Source: Pseudomonas sp. SCA2728.1_7 (lineage in GTDB: Bacteria > Pseudomonadota > Gammaproteobacteria > Pseudomonadales > Pseudomonadaceae). Taken from it: a stretch of 64,000 nt of DNA. How positions within the stretch are numbered: position 1 is the stretch's first letter; each line of letters opens with the position of its first letter. The notes below the pieces were generated by a model. That model worked only from the letters and a program-made list of their open reading frames with translations, was not told the origin of the DNA and ran no database searches. Positions 17,036-26,023 of the stretch are shown in pieces. The translations under genes were made by a program, and so were the position numbers. The stretch spans positions 4,593,001 to 4,657,000 of the forward strand of contig NZ_CP073104.1 in assembly GCF_018138145.1 (NCBI RefSeq). Direction: 5' to 3'.

Positions 17036-17755
17036 TTAGAAATCACCCCAAAGCTGTTGAGCCACAGCCAGTGCAACCACCGGCGCCGTTTCGGTGCGCA
17101 ACACCCGTGGGCCGAGGCGGGCGGCGTGGAAGCCGTTGCCTTTGGCTTGCTCGACTTCGGCGTCAGTCAGCCCACCTTCAGGCCCGATCAGGAAGGCCAA
17201 AGTCGCGGGTTTGGCATGACTCACCAACGGCTCGGCCACCGGGTGCAGCACCAGCTTCAACTCGGCTTCGGTCTGTTTGATCCAGTCCGCCAACAACACT
17301 GGCGGATGAATCACCGGCACCCGCGAGCGCCCACATTGCTCGCACGCGCTGATCGCCACCTGACGCCAGTGCAGCAGGCGTTTGTCGGCGCGTTCGTCCT
17401 TGAGACGGACTTCGCAGCGGTCGCTGAAGATCGGCGTAATTTCATTCACGCCCAGCTCGGTGGCTTTCTGAATCGCCCAATCCATGCGCTCGCCTCGGGA
17501 CAGGCCCTGGCCGAGGTGAATGTGCAGCGGCGATTCGGCCTGACCGGCGAATTGCTCGTCGATCTGCACGGTCACGCGCTTCTTGCCGACTTCCAGCAGG
17601 GAACCGCGAAATTCATTGCCGGAACCGTCGAACAGCTGCACCGCATCGCCCTCGGCCATGCGCAGCACGCGGCTGATGTAATGCGCCTGGGCCTCCGGCA
17701 ATTCGTGTTCGCCGGTGCTCAGCGGGGCGTCGATAAAGAAGCGGGACAGTCTCAT
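17036..17755 (-). CDS. rsmE: 16S rRNA (uracil1498-N3)-methyltransferase RsmE
   Basis: A 239-residue SPOUT-class methyltransferase that methylates U1498 of 16S rRNA using S-adenosylmethionine. It has an N-terminal PUA-like region (MRLSRFFIDAPLSTGEHELP) and the SAM-binding knot LAFLIGPEGGLTDAEVEQAK, then LGPRVLRTETAPVVALA. The gene is downstream of bioA on the same strand, separated by a REPIN. Length is normal. Confidence 0.94.
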   Translation of the reverse strand: MRLSRFFIDAPLSTGEHELPEAQAHYISRVLRMAEGDAVQLFDGSGNEFRGSLLEVGKKRVTVQIDEQFAGQAESPLHIHLGQGLSRGERMDWAIQKATELGVNEITPIFSDRCEVRLKDERADKRLLHWRQVAISACEQCGRSRVPVIHPPVLLADWIKQTEAELKLVLHPVAEPLVSHAKPATLAFLIGPEGGLTDAEVEQAKGNGFHAARLGPRVLRTETAPVVALAVAQQLWGDF

Positions 17756-17803
17756 TTCGGGTCTCTGGAAAGATGTGAATCAGGTGGATCGGTGTCGACT
17801 TCA

Positions 17804-17868
17804 TTCGCGAGCAAGCTCGCTCCCACATTTGGAATGCATTCCCCTGTGGGAGCGAGCCTGCTCGCGAA
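17804..17868. repeat. REPIN, type 2 (short spacer)
   Basis: Inverted TTCGCGAGCAAGCTCGCTCCCAC and its complement with a TTGGAATGCATTCCCC-like spacer lie between bioA and rsmE. Confidence 0.9.
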
Positions 17869-17907
17869 CGCGGTCATTAAAACACCGCAAATCTCAAGCA
17901 AGCCGAA

Positions 17908-19314
17908 TCAGCCCGGATCGCGGAAACCAGGATGGAAGTCTTTCGGCACGGCCACGCTTACGCTGTCACGGGTGGCAATGTCGATGCCTTCGCTAGCCAC
18001 TTCGGCGAGGAAGTCGATCTGCTCCGGGGTGATCACGTACGGTGGCAGGAAATACACGACGCTACCGAGCGGGCGCAGCAGCGCGCCACGCTCCAGCGCA
18101 TGCTGGAACACCTTCAAACCACGACGCTCCTGCCAAGGGTAGGCCTGTTTGGTGGCTTTATCCTTGACCATCTCGATGGCCAGGACCATGCCGGTCTGGC
18201 GCACTTCCGACACATTCGGATGATCGACCAGATGCGCCGTCGCCGAGGCCATGCGCTGGGCCAGCGCCTTGTTGTTCTCGATGACGTTGTCGTGCTCGAA
18301 GATATCCAGCGTTGCCAGTGCCGCCGCGCACGCCAGCGGGTTGCCGGTGTAGCTGTGCGAATGGAGGAACGCGCGCAGGGTCGGATAGTCATCGTAGAAC
18401 GCGCTGTAGACCTCGTCTGTGGTCAGGCACGCGGCCAGCGGCAGGTAGCCGCCAGTGAGGGCTTTCGACAGGCAGAGGAAGTCCGGGCGAATGCCAGCCT
18501 GTTCACAGGCAAACATGGTTCCGGTGCGACCGAAACCAACGGCGATTTCGTCGAGGATCAGATGCACGCCGTAACGGTCGCAGGCCTCGCGCAGCAACTT
18601 CAGATACACCGGGTGATACATGCGCATGCCGCCGGCGCCCTGAATCAGCGGCTCGACGATCACTGCCGCGACGCTGTCATGATTATCAGCCAAGGTCTGT
18701 TCCATGGCGGCGAACATGTTGCGCGAATGCTCTTCCCAGCTCATGCCTTCGGGGCGCCCGTAGCAATCCGGGCTCGGCACCTTGATGGTGTCCATCAGCA
18801 GGGCTTTGTAGGTTTCGGTGAACAGCGGCACGTCGCCGACCGCCATCGCCGCCATGGTTTCGCCGTGGTAGCTGTTGGTCAGGGTGACGAAGCGCTTCTT
18901 GTTCGGTTGGCCGCGGTTGAGCCAATAGTGAAAGCTCATTTTCAGCGCGACTTCGATGCAGGACGAACCGTTATCGGCGTAGAACACCCGATTCAGGCCT
19001 TCCGGCGTCATCTTCACCAGACGCTCGGACAACTCGATCACCGGTTGATGGCTGAAGCCGGCCAGAATCACATGCTCCAGTTGATCGACCTGATCCTTGA
19101 TGCGCTGGTTGATCCGCGGGTTGGCATGGCCGAAAACGTTGACCCACCACGAGCTGACGGCGTCGAGGTAGCGCTTGCCTTCGAAGTCTTCGAGCCAGAC
19201 ACCTTCGCCGCGCTTGATCGGGATCAGCGGCAGCTGTTCGTGGTCTTTCATCTGGGTGCAGGGATGCCACAACACCGCGAGGTCGCGTTGCATCCACTGA
19301 TTATTCAGGCCCAT
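17908..19314 (-). CDS. bioA: Adenosylmethionine-8-amino-7-oxononanoate aminotransferase
   Basis: A 468-residue class III PLP aminotransferase of biotin synthesis that converts KAPA to DAPA with S-adenosylmethionine as amino donor. Signature elements are SSWWVNVFGHANPRIN near the N-terminus, NSYHGETMAAMAVGD, LILDEIAVGFGRTGTMF, and the PLP lysine in LSKALTGGYLPLAA (near residue 285). It is not beside other bio genes. The gene is divergent from the FAD oxidoreductase, with 223 bp between the starts. Confidence 0.93.
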   Translation of the reverse strand: MGLNNQWMQRDLAVLWHPCTQMKDHEQLPLIPIKRGEGVWLEDFEGKRYLDAVSSWWVNVFGHANPRINQRIKDQVDQLEHVILAGFSHQPVIELSERLVKMTPEGLNRVFYADNGSSCIEVALKMSFHYWLNRGQPNKKRFVTLTNSYHGETMAAMAVGDVPLFTETYKALLMDTIKVPSPDCYGRPEGMSWEEHSRNMFAAMEQTLADNHDSVAAVIVEPLIQGAGGMRMYHPVYLKLLREACDRYGVHLILDEIAVGFGRTGTMFACEQAGIRPDFLCLSKALTGGYLPLAACLTTDEVYSAFYDDYPTLRAFLHSHSYTGNPLACAAALATLDIFEHDNVIENNKALAQRMASATAHLVDHPNVSEVRQTGMVLAIEMVKDKATKQAYPWQERRGLKVFQHALERGALLRPLGSVVYFLPPYVITPEQIDFLAEVASEGIDIATRDSVSVAVPKDFHPGFRDPG

Positions 19315-19537
19315 TTACAGTCTCCTCGAGGCGGCTCGCGTCAGGCGCGGGCAAACAATCGCGCAAGCCTATGCAATGCGTCGCGCGGGGACAACCCATT
19401 GTGTCGATTGAGCTACTTTGTATGAGCCGATAGACGTCGCTGGCGGCGTTTTGATGGCTAACGTATTCTTCGCGGTTCTTTGGGTCGTCTGACCCGCAAA
19501 AGTGCTTTTTCCTACGTGTATTTCCGGAGTTCGCTGA

Positions 19538-21301
19538 ATGTCTGTCGGTTGGCTGCGCGCCTGTGCGCTGGTGATGTTGGGGCTGTTCAGCGTTACAGCG
19601 CTGGCCAAGGATAAAACTGCAATCGTGATCGGCGGCGGCCTGTCGGGCCTGACCGCCGCTTACGAACTGCAAAACAAAGGCTGGCAGGTCACCCTGCTGG
19701 AAGCCAAGCCGAGCCTGGGCGGTCGCTCCGGTATGGCCACCAGCGAGTGGATCGGCAACGACAAGACGCAGCCAGTGCTGAACAAGTACGTCTCGACCTT
19801 CAAACTCGGTACCACGCCTGCGCCGGAATTCGTGCGGACCCCGGGCTACCTGATCGACGGCGAGTACTTCTCTGCTGCCGATCTGGCGACCAAGCAGCCG
19901 GCCACCGCCGATGCTCTGAAGCGCTATCAGAAAACCCTCGACGATCTGGCACGTTCGATCGACGATCCGCAAAACCCGGCGGCGACCAGCACCCTGCACG
20001 CGCTGGACCAGATCACCGTATCGAGCTGGCTCGACAAGCAGAACCTGCCGGCCACCGCGCGTCAGCTGATCAACCAGGACATCCGCACGCACTACGACGA
20101 GCCTTCGCGTCTGTCGCTGCTGTACTTCGCTCAGCAGAACCGCGTGTATCGCGGCATCTCCGACCGCGACCTGCGCGCTTCGCGTCTGGTCGGCGGCAGC
20201 CAGGTGCTGGCGCAGGCGTTCGTCAAACAGATCAAAACCATCAAGACCAACTCGCCGGTGTCGGCGATCGTTCAGGACAAGGACGGCGTGACCGTCAAGG
20301 TCGGCAGTGTTGGCTACCAGGCTGATTACGTCGTACTGGCCGTGCCATTGCGCGCACTGAACAAAATTGCCCTGACCCCGGCACTGGATGCCCAGCATCT
20401 GGCTGCGATCAAGGGCACCAACTACGGCTGGCGCGACCAGATCATGCTGAAGTTCAAGACGCCGGTGTGGGAAAGCAAGGCGCGCATGTCCGGCGAGATC
20501 TACAGCAACACCGGTCTCGGCATGCTCTGGATCGAACCTGCGCTGAAGGGCGGCGCCAATGTGGTGATCAACCTGTCCGGCGACAACGCTCGCGTGATGC
20601 AGGCGTTCGGCGACAAGCAGATGGTCGATCAGGTGCTGATTCGTCTGCACGCGTTTTATCCACAGGCCCGTGGCTCGTTCACCGGTTATGAAATCCGTCG
20701 CTACAGCACCGACCCGTCGATGGGCGGCGCTTACCTGGCTTATGGCCCGGGCCAGATCAGCAAGTTCTGGCGCCTGTGGGAACGTCCGCTGCAACGCGTG
20801 ACGTTCGCTGGCGAACACACCGACACCCTGTACCCGGGCACCCTGGAAGGTGCATTGCGCACCGGTCAACGTGCGGCCAGTCAGGTTGAAGATCTGGCGG
20901 CGGGCAAATCGTTCGAGCCAGCCAAAGTGGTGCCGGCTGCAGCAGCGGCGGGCGCGGCGGGTGCCGTGGCGGCGAAGAAGGGCAACTTCTTCACTAATCT
21001 GTTCGGCGGTTCGGATGACGAGAAGAAGCCAGAACCTGTGAAGGCGCCAGAGCCGGCTCCAGCCCCGGTAGCACCAGCGCCTGCGCCGGCCCCTGCGCCA
21101 GCCCCGGTGGAAGCGCCGAAGCCAGCGGCCCCGGTGAAAGCCGAACCGGCGAAGAAAGCAGCAGCCAAGCCTGCGGCGAAGAAGCCTGCAGCTAAGACTG
21201 AGGCTAAAAAGCCTGCGGCAAAACCGGCAGCGAAGAAGGCCGAACCGGCGAAGAAGCCGGCGGCCAAGCCGGCAGCCACCACTGAGACCAAGGCGCAGTA
21301 A
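19538..21301 (+). CDS. Exported FAD-dependent amine-oxidase-type protein with AlgP-like Ala/Lys/Pro tail
   Basis: A 587-residue flavoprotein. Residues 1-23 look like a signal peptide ending ALA (MSVGWLRACALVMLGLFSVT). The FAD dinucleotide fold follows (IVIGGGLSGLTAAYELQNKG, then LLEAKPSLGGRSG), and FAGEHTDTLYPGTLEGALRT closes the FAD site near residue 440. From about residue 470 the sequence becomes low complexity: [18 protein letters not shown], then many KPAAKPAAKK-like repeats resembling the tail of AlgP or histone H1. Substrate is unknown. It is monocistronic, with a strong terminator 10 bp after the stop. Confidence 0.8.
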   Translation: MSVGWLRACALVMLGLFSVTALAKDKTAIVIGGGLSGLTAAYELQNKGWQVTLLEAKPSLGGRSGMATSEWIGNDKTQPVLNKYVSTFKLGTTPAPEFVRTPGYLIDGEYFSAADLATKQPATADALKRYQKTLDDLARSIDDPQNPAATSTLHALDQITVSSWLDKQNLPATARQLINQDIRTHYDEPSRLSLLYFAQQNRVYRGISDRDLRASRLVGGSQVLAQAFVKQIKTIKTNSPVSAIVQDKDGVTVKVGSVGYQADYVVLAVPLRALNKIALTPALDAQHLAAIKGTNYGWRDQIMLKFKTPVWESKARMSGEIYSNTGLGMLWIEPALKGGANVVINLSGDNARVMQAFGDKQMVDQVLIRLHAFYPQARGSFTGYEIRRYSTDPSMGGAYLAYGPGQISKFWRLWERPLQRVTFAGEHTDTLYPGTLEGALRTGQRAASQVEDLAAGKSFEPAKVVPAAAAAGAAGAVAAKKGNFFTNLFGGSDDEKKPEPVKAPEPAPAPVAPAPAPAPAPAPVEAPKPAAPVKAEPAKKAAAKPAAKKPAAKTEAKKPAAKPAAKKAEPAKKPAAKPAATTETKAQ

Positions 21302-21312
21302 GCCTTCTTCAA

Positions 21313-21350
21313 TAAAAAACGCGGCCATACCACGGGCCGCGTTTTTTTTT
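21313..21350 (+). terminator. Rho-independent terminator after the FAD oxidoreductase gene
   Basis: A stem of ACGCGGCC/GGCCGCGT with a short ATACCACG loop is followed by nine T residues. It begins 12 bp after the stop. Confidence 0.9.
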
Positions 21351-21492
21351 GCCAAAAGCGCGCACTTCAATCCTTGCCGGTGCAGTCTCAAGGCTTACCT
21401 TTGCGCAGGACACTTCCCACAAAACAATCAGAACGAAACGATAGCGGGTGCCTGATCTCCAACTTTATGCTTGAAAAAATTGGAGGTGCTTG

Positions 21493-21651
21493 ATGAAAAG
21501 GCTAATGGCAATACTTCTGTTGATGACACTTTCTGGTTGTGCCAATGGGCGTTTCTTTCCTGGGGGTTACGGCGCTGAACTTGCTCATCAATGCAAGATA
21601 GATCCCTATAGTGCTGATTGTTTACAGCCTCCAGCAGTTTTCAAAAACTAA
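21493..21651 (+). CDS. Small lipoprotein of unknown function (52 aa)
   Basis: This short gene reads MKRLMAILLLMTLSGC, then a 36-residue mature part containing CANGRFFPGGYGAEL and two more cysteines, ending FKN. The lipobox is LSGC, so Cys16 would be acylated. GGAGG lies at 21482-21486, six bases before ATG 21493, a strong ribosome-binding site. The family is not recognised. It is convergent with the lectin gene 23 bp away, in a patch richer in A+T than its surroundings. Confidence 0.65.
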   Translation: MKRLMAILLLMTLSGCANGRFFPGGYGAELAHQCKIDPYSADCLQPPAVFKN

Positions 21652-21674
21652 TCAATCACAAACATTCAGGCCTG

Positions 21675-22172
21675 TTAAAAGTCCCATTTGAAGAACTCCG
21701 TGCCGCTCGGCAACTTCCTGAGCCATCTTTGCTTGGGTTTTCGAATTCGTCCGGGTACAAATCCGGAGCGAGCCCAGCGCAGATTCCCGTTGCACTGATC
21801 GTAGATGACCAGGTTGCCATCGTCCTGGAGCGTCATGTACGTGTTGTACCAGAGCGATTTGTCGAGGCTGTGAGTGCTTTCAGCAATCCATAGGCGCCGT
21901 CGGGAAGGGTCGTAGAGAAAACCGTTATTGCTGATGACAAACTGCAGTGGCTCACGCATCTTTTTTGGATGCAAAGTCAAACTGTAAGGCTGCTTGTTAT
22001 CGGCAATCCAGACTACTGCTTCGCCTTCTTTCATCACCAGGTTGCCATCGCTCTGCAATATCAGGCGAAATCGCCCGTTTTCGGATTGCAGATATTGGCC
22101 TGGGGTCAGGGTCTGGTTGGGCGGTAACTCGGAAGTACCACTTGCTTGAAAGGGGCTGTAACGAAGAGCCAT
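21675..22172 (-). CDS. Single-domain monocot mannose-binding (B-lectin) protein
   Basis: A 165-residue protein of the bulb-lectin fold. The repeat with the complete sugar-binding motif QxDxNxVxY is QDDGNLVIY near the C-terminus. An earlier repeat, QSDGNLVMK, lacks the tyrosine. The fold is seen in the lectin-like bacteriocins (LlpA) of Pseudomonas, but those carry two domains in about 280 residues, so this may be a lone lectin. There is no signal peptide. I chose the start 22172 because GAGAAGG lies about eight bases before it; ATG 22208 has no such site. The basic tail (PGRIRKPKQRWLRKLP) is unusual. Base composition is below the local GC level. Confidence 0.7.
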   Translation of the reverse strand: MALRYSPFQASGTSELPPNQTLTPGQYLQSENGRFRLILQSDGNLVMKEGEAVVWIADNKQPYSLTLHPKKMREPLQFVISNNGFLYDPSRRRLWIAESTHSLDKSLWYNTYMTLQDDGNLVIYDQCNGNLRWARSGFVPGRIRKPKQRWLRKLPSGTEFFKWDF

Positions 22173-22494
22173 ATTGTTGACCTTCTCAAAGAATGATTGA
22201 GTCATCATTTGAGCAGGTGCAGACTTACAACTAGCGATACATAGTTATCGATTGAGAATTTCTCTGGCGACGACCTTTCTGTGATCGCCACCTGCTTCGG
22301 GGAGCGTCGGATTGCCAGCGAGAATCGAGCAGCATGGCCCGAGCGCTGTGCGGACAAGTCGCCTTTAATCTTTCCTTAACACGCCACTTCCAGACTCTTG
22401 ATCGTATTTCTCGATATTTCAAAGCGAAATTTTCCGCTTTAATTCGATAGATAACTCGCTAGTCTTGGTTCGCAGTTCTCACAGGATTTGGGCA
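22173..22494. promoter_or_regulatory. 322-bp divergent intergenic region (lectin / cytochrome b561)
   Basis: No gene was seen here. The most notable sign is an imperfect 20-bp palindrome at 22421-22440 (AAAGCG...CGCTTT around AAATTTTC), about 55 bp before the cytochrome b561 start. It could be an operator or a short hairpin. CTTGATCGTATTTCTCGATA just upstream repeats the GAT-AT pattern. No confident -35/-10 pair was assigned. Confidence 0.35.
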
Positions 22495-23046
22495 ATGCAG
22501 CTACGTAACTCTTCTTCGCGCTATGGTTGGGTCAGCATCTTCATGCACTGGGGCGTGGCGCTGGTGGTCTTCGGGCTGTTCGCGCTGGGCTTGTGGATGG
22601 TCGGGCTGGATTACTACAGCAGCTGGCGCAAAGAGGCGCCGGATCTGCACAAGAGCATCGGACTGGTGTTGCTGGGTGTGATGGTGTTGCGGGTGCTGTG
22701 GCGCTTTATCAGCCCGCCGCCGCCGACGCTGCAAAGCTACAGTCGCATGACCCGTATCGGCGCCAAGTTCGGCCACGGGTTTCTGTATCTGGCGCTGTTC
22801 GCTGTGATGCTTGCCGGTTACCTGATTTCCACCGCAGACGGTGTCGGGATCCCGGTGTTTGGCCTGTTTGAAGTTCCTGCACTGGTTTCCGGGCTACCGG
22901 ATCAGGCAGATACCGCTGGGGTGATTCATCTCTGGCTGGCGTGGGCACTGGTAATTTTTTCCGGTCTCCATGCGTTGGCAGCATTGAAGCACCACTTTAT
23001 CGATCGTGATGCGACCCTGACGCGAATGCTCGGTCGCAAAGCCTGA
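22495..23046 (+). CDS. Cytochrome b561 (YceJ type)
   Basis: A 183-residue, four-helix inner-membrane di-haem cytochrome. Haem-ligand histidines are visible in [13 protein letters not shown] (helix 1), [14 protein letters not shown] (helix 2), [14 protein letters not shown] (helix 3) and [19 protein letters not shown] (helix 4). ATG 22495 follows AGGA at about 22483. It is 31 bp upstream of a yceI gene, a pairing also found in other proteobacteria, so quinone-linked electron transfer and YceI probably work together. Confidence 0.88.
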   Translation: MQLRNSSSRYGWVSIFMHWGVALVVFGLFALGLWMVGLDYYSSWRKEAPDLHKSIGLVLLGVMVLRVLWRFISPPPPTLQSYSRMTRIGAKFGHGFLYLALFAVMLAGYLISTADGVGIPVFGLFEVPALVSGLPDQADTAGVIHLWLAWALVIFSGLHALAALKHHFIDRDATLTRMLGRKA

Positions 23047-23077
23047 AATTCAACCTCGACTCAAAGGAAAAGAAAGC

Positions 23078-23656
23078 ATGTTGAAAAAGACTCTGGCCGC
23101 TCTGGCAATCGGTTCTGCACTGCTCTCGGCTGGTCAGGCCATGGCTGCGGACTACAAAATCGACAAGGAAGGCCAGCACGCCTTCGTTGACTGGAAAATC
23201 AGCCACCTGGGTTACAGCTTCATCCACGGTACCTTCAAAGATTTCGACGGTACTTTCTCGTGGGATTCGGCCAAGCCTGAAGCCAGCAAGATCTCGGTTG
23301 ATGTGAAAACCGCCAGCCTGTGGTCGAACCACGCTGAACGTGACAAGCACATCGCCAGCAAAGACTTCCTCGACGTGGGCAAGTTTGCTGATGCCAAGTT
23401 CGTCTCCACCGCCGTTAAATCGACCGGTGAAAAGACGGCTGACGTGACCGGCGACCTGACCCTGCACGGCGTGACCAAGCCTGTGACCTTCAAGGCCACG
23501 TTCAATGGCGAAGGCAAGGATCCATGGGGCGGCGAGCGTGCTGGCTTCAATGCCAAGACCACCCTGAACCTGAACGATTTCGGGATCAAGGGCCCAGGTC
23601 CTACCTCGCAAACCGCGGATCTGGACATCTCGCTGGAAGGCGTGAAAGTTAAATAA
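23078..23656 (+). CDS. YceI-family periplasmic protein
   Basis: A 192-residue lipocalin-like periplasmic protein thought to bind polyisoprenoid or quinone-like lipids. The signal peptide is [23 protein letters not shown], cleaved before [20 protein letters not shown]. The family pattern [17 protein letters not shown] and [20 protein letters not shown] is present. AAAGGAAAAG precedes the ATG. It is the second gene of a probable operon with cytochrome b561, ended by a strong terminator. Confidence 0.92.
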   Translation: MLKKTLAALAIGSALLSAGQAMAADYKIDKEGQHAFVDWKISHLGYSFIHGTFKDFDGTFSWDSAKPEASKISVDVKTASLWSNHAERDKHIASKDFLDVGKFADAKFVSTAVKSTGEKTADVTGDLTLHGVTKPVTFKATFNGEGKDPWGGERAGFNAKTTLNLNDFGIKGPGPTSQTADLDISLEGVKVK

Positions 23657-23675
23657 CTTTCGCACCCGACACACA

Positions 23676-23712
23676 AAAACGCCCCCGGTCGAAAGGCCGG
23701 GGGCGTTTTTTA
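23676..23712 (+). terminator. Rho-independent terminator after yceI
   Basis: A stem of ACGCCCCCGG/CCGGGGGCGT with loop TCGAAAGG is followed by a T-run, 20 bp after the stop. Confidence 0.93.
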
Positions 23713-23732
23713 TTGTCCGTCACACACATCCC

Positions 23733-23824
23733 CTGTGGGAGCGAGCCCGCTCGCGAAGGCGGCGGGTCAGTCAGCAATGATGTTGGCTGAATGACCGCTT
23801 TCGCGAGCAGGCTCGCTCCCACAG
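23733..23824. repeat. REPIN, type 2 (long spacer)
   Basis: CTGTGGGAGCGAGCCCGCTC and its inverted copy surround a spacer with GGGTCAGTCAGCAATG and GGCTGAATGACC symmetry. Confidence 0.9.
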
Positions 23825-23871
23825 GGAGTTTGCGGTGATTAAGGGGGATTTGTGGCGCCATAAAAAATGCC

Positions 23872-23900
23872 CCGGCTCTTGCGGAGGCGGGGCATTTTTC
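23872..23900 (-). terminator. Terminator of rhlE
   Basis: Read on the minus strand, TGCCCCG pairs with CGGGGCA and is followed by TTTTTTA. It lies 15 bp past the rhlE stop. Confidence 0.85.
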
Positions 23901-23914
23901 ATTGCAGCGTCAAC

Positions 23915-25801
23915 TCAGCGATTGCGGGTCAGCAGCGCTGGTTTTTCGCCACGCGGGCGGCTTGGCAGTTGATCGAGCTGCTCAGGCGTCGGGAAGCGGT
24001 CTGCCTTCGACTCTTTGTGCATGATCTTCGGGCCGTTGCTGCGCGGGTTCTGCACGGCTGGCTCGCTGCGTGGCTGATCGTCACGGGCCGGACGACGGTT
24101 GCGCGAGGACGAGGCGGAGTCGTCGCGACGACCCGACTGACCATCACGCGGTGCGCCGTTGCGCGGGCCGCCGCTGCGTTTGGCGGGCGGGGTGCCGGTG
24201 CTCGAGCCGTTGCTGTTGCGCGGACCGTTCTGACGACCCTGCGACTGACCGCCGCGTGGTGCGCCCGAACCTGCGCCAGCACCTTGAGCCGGTGCGCCTG
24301 GACGACGGCCGCGACCGCCAGCCGGGGCAGGCTTGGGCACGTAGTCAACGCGGTTACCGAAGTTATCCACATCGTCGTCGAGGAACTCGTCCGGTGCACG
24401 ATCAGCCGCCGCACGTGGCGGTTGGCTCGGACGCTGTTCGCGGGCTGGGGTGCCTTCGCGTGGTTTCTGCTGACGGGCAGGGCGCTCGCCACGTTCACCG
24501 GCCGGCTTCTCTTTGCCTTTGTCCTTGCCTTTGTCTTTACGACCGCCGCCACCGCCGCCGCCATTCGGCCCGTCGCCGCGTGGGCCACGTGGATTGCGCG
24601 GGTTACGCACGTCCGGACGCTCACGCACTTCCGGCTTCTCGGCTTCAATGGTGCTCGAATCGAAGCCCATCAGGTCGCCGTCGGCGATTTTCTGCTTGGT
24701 CATGCGTTCGATGCTTTTCAGCAGTTTTTCTTCGTCCGGGGCAACCAGCGAAATCGCCTCGCCCGAACGACCGGCACGGCCAGTACGGCCGATACGGTGA
24801 ACGTAATCTTCATCGACGTTCGGCAGTTCGAAGTTGACCACGTGTGGCAACTGATCGATGTCCAGACCGCGTGCGGCGATGTCGGTGGCGACCAGGATGC
24901 GTACCTGGTTGGCCTTGAAGTCGGCCAGCGCTTTGGTGCGCGCGTTCTGGCTCTTGTTACCGTGGATCGCCACAGCCGGCAGGCCGTGCTTGTCCAGGTA
25001 CTCGGCCAGACGGTTGGCGCCGTGCTTGGTGCGGGTGAAGACCAGCACCTGTTCCCACGCGCCGGCGGTGATCAGGTGCGCCAGCAGCGCACGCTTGTGG
25101 CTGGCCGGCAGACGGAAGACGCGTTGTTCGATGCGCTCGACCGTGGTGTTCGGCGGCGTCACTTCGATGCGTTCCGGGTTGTGCAGCAGCTTGCCGGCGA
25201 GGTCGGTGATGTCTTTGGAGAAGGTTGCCGAGAAGAGCAGGTTCTGACGCTTGGACGGCAGGCGCGCGAGGACTTTCTTCACGTCGTGCACAAAACCCAT
25301 GTCGAGCATGCGGTCGGCTTCGTCGAGGACGAGGATTTCCACGTGGGACAGGTCAACGCTGCCCTGGCCGCAGAGGTCGAGCAAACGACCCGGGCAGGCG
25401 ACGAGCACGTCGACGCCACGGGACATGGCCTGAACCTGTGGGTTCATGCCGACGCCGCCGAAGATGCAGGCGCTGACGAATTTCAGGTCACGGGCGTAGA
25501 TCTTGAAGCTCTCGTGAACCTGGGCCGCGAGTTCGCGGGTCGGGGTCAGGACCAGTACGCGCGGTTGGCGCGGGCCATGACGCTGGGATTTGTCCGGGTG
25601 ACCATTGGGGAACAACCGCTCCAGGATCGGAAGGGCGAAACCGCCGGTTTTACCGGTACCTGTCTGTGCCGCAACCATCAGGTCGCGACCTTGCAACACG
25701 GCGGGAATGGCCCGCTGTTGCACCGGAGTAGGCTCGGTATAGCCCGCATCTTCGATGGCGCGGACTAAAGCCTCGGAGAGACCGAGGGAAGCAAAGGACA
25801 T
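23915..25801 (-). CDS. rhlE: ATP-dependent RNA helicase RhlE (DEAD box)
   Basis: A 628-residue DEAD-box helicase involved in RNA remodelling, ribosome maturation and RNA turnover. Motifs in order are the Q-motif region [17 protein letters not shown], Walker [21 protein letters not shown] ([13 protein letters not shown]), SAT, and [13 protein letters not shown]. From about residue 390 a long disordered tail is rich in R, G, K, P and N, with GGGGGGG and [11 protein letters not shown] runs, as in other Pseudomonas RhlE proteins. The start is ATG 25801 ([20 protein letters not shown]) with AGGA upstream. The longer open frame to 26023 adds arginine- and proline-rich residues with no family resemblance. 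Confidence 0.93.
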   Translation of the reverse strand: MSFASLGLSEALVRAIEDAGYTEPTPVQQRAIPAVLQGRDLMVAAQTGTGKTGGFALPILERLFPNGHPDKSQRHGPRQPRVLVLTPTRELAAQVHESFKIYARDLKFVSACIFGGVGMNPQVQAMSRGVDVLVACPGRLLDLCGQGSVDLSHVEILVLDEADRMLDMGFVHDVKKVLARLPSKRQNLLFSATFSKDITDLAGKLLHNPERIEVTPPNTTVERIEQRVFRLPASHKRALLAHLITAGAWEQVLVFTRTKHGANRLAEYLDKHGLPAVAIHGNKSQNARTKALADFKANQVRILVATDIAARGLDIDQLPHVVNFELPNVDEDYVHRIGRTGRAGRSGEAISLVAPDEEKLLKSIERMTKQKIADGDLMGFDSSTIEAEKPEVRERPDVRNPRNPRGPRGDGPNGGGGGGGRKDKGKDKGKEKPAGERGERPARQQKPREGTPAREQRPSQPPRAAADRAPDEFLDDDVDNFGNRVDYVPKPAPAGGRGRRPGAPAQGAGAGSGAPRGGQSQGRQNGPRNSNGSSTGTPPAKRSGGPRNGAPRDGQSGRRDDSASSSRNRRPARDDQPRSEPAVQNPRSNGPKIMHKESKADRFPTPEQLDQLPSRPRGEKPALLTRNR

Positions 25802-26023
25802 GAGTAATCCTGTTTTAGTTAGGGCTTGGCCCAATGGGAGTCTTGCCTGGCGCGAATGGCGTTTAAGAGGACGCAATCCCGTCCGGTCCTGCTGCGGTTC
25901 CGAAGGCACGTCTGGAGCGCTCGCGCGGGCTGCAAAGCTGCGCTGTAGCGGGTCGAGAGGCCTGTTACGGTTCCGGGCGTCCGGGCGTGAGCCTGGCGGG
26001 AACGCCGGAGTATAACAGAGCAA

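Noticed and set aside
22421..22440. AAAGCG/CGCTTT palindrome considered as a terminator
   Set aside because: It has only a six-base stem and no following T-run; kept only as a possible operator in the intergenic note.
25802..26023. Extended N-terminus of rhlE (74 extra codons)
   Set aside because: The extra residues have no helicase resemblance, while ATG 25801 has AGGA and the family N-terminus.
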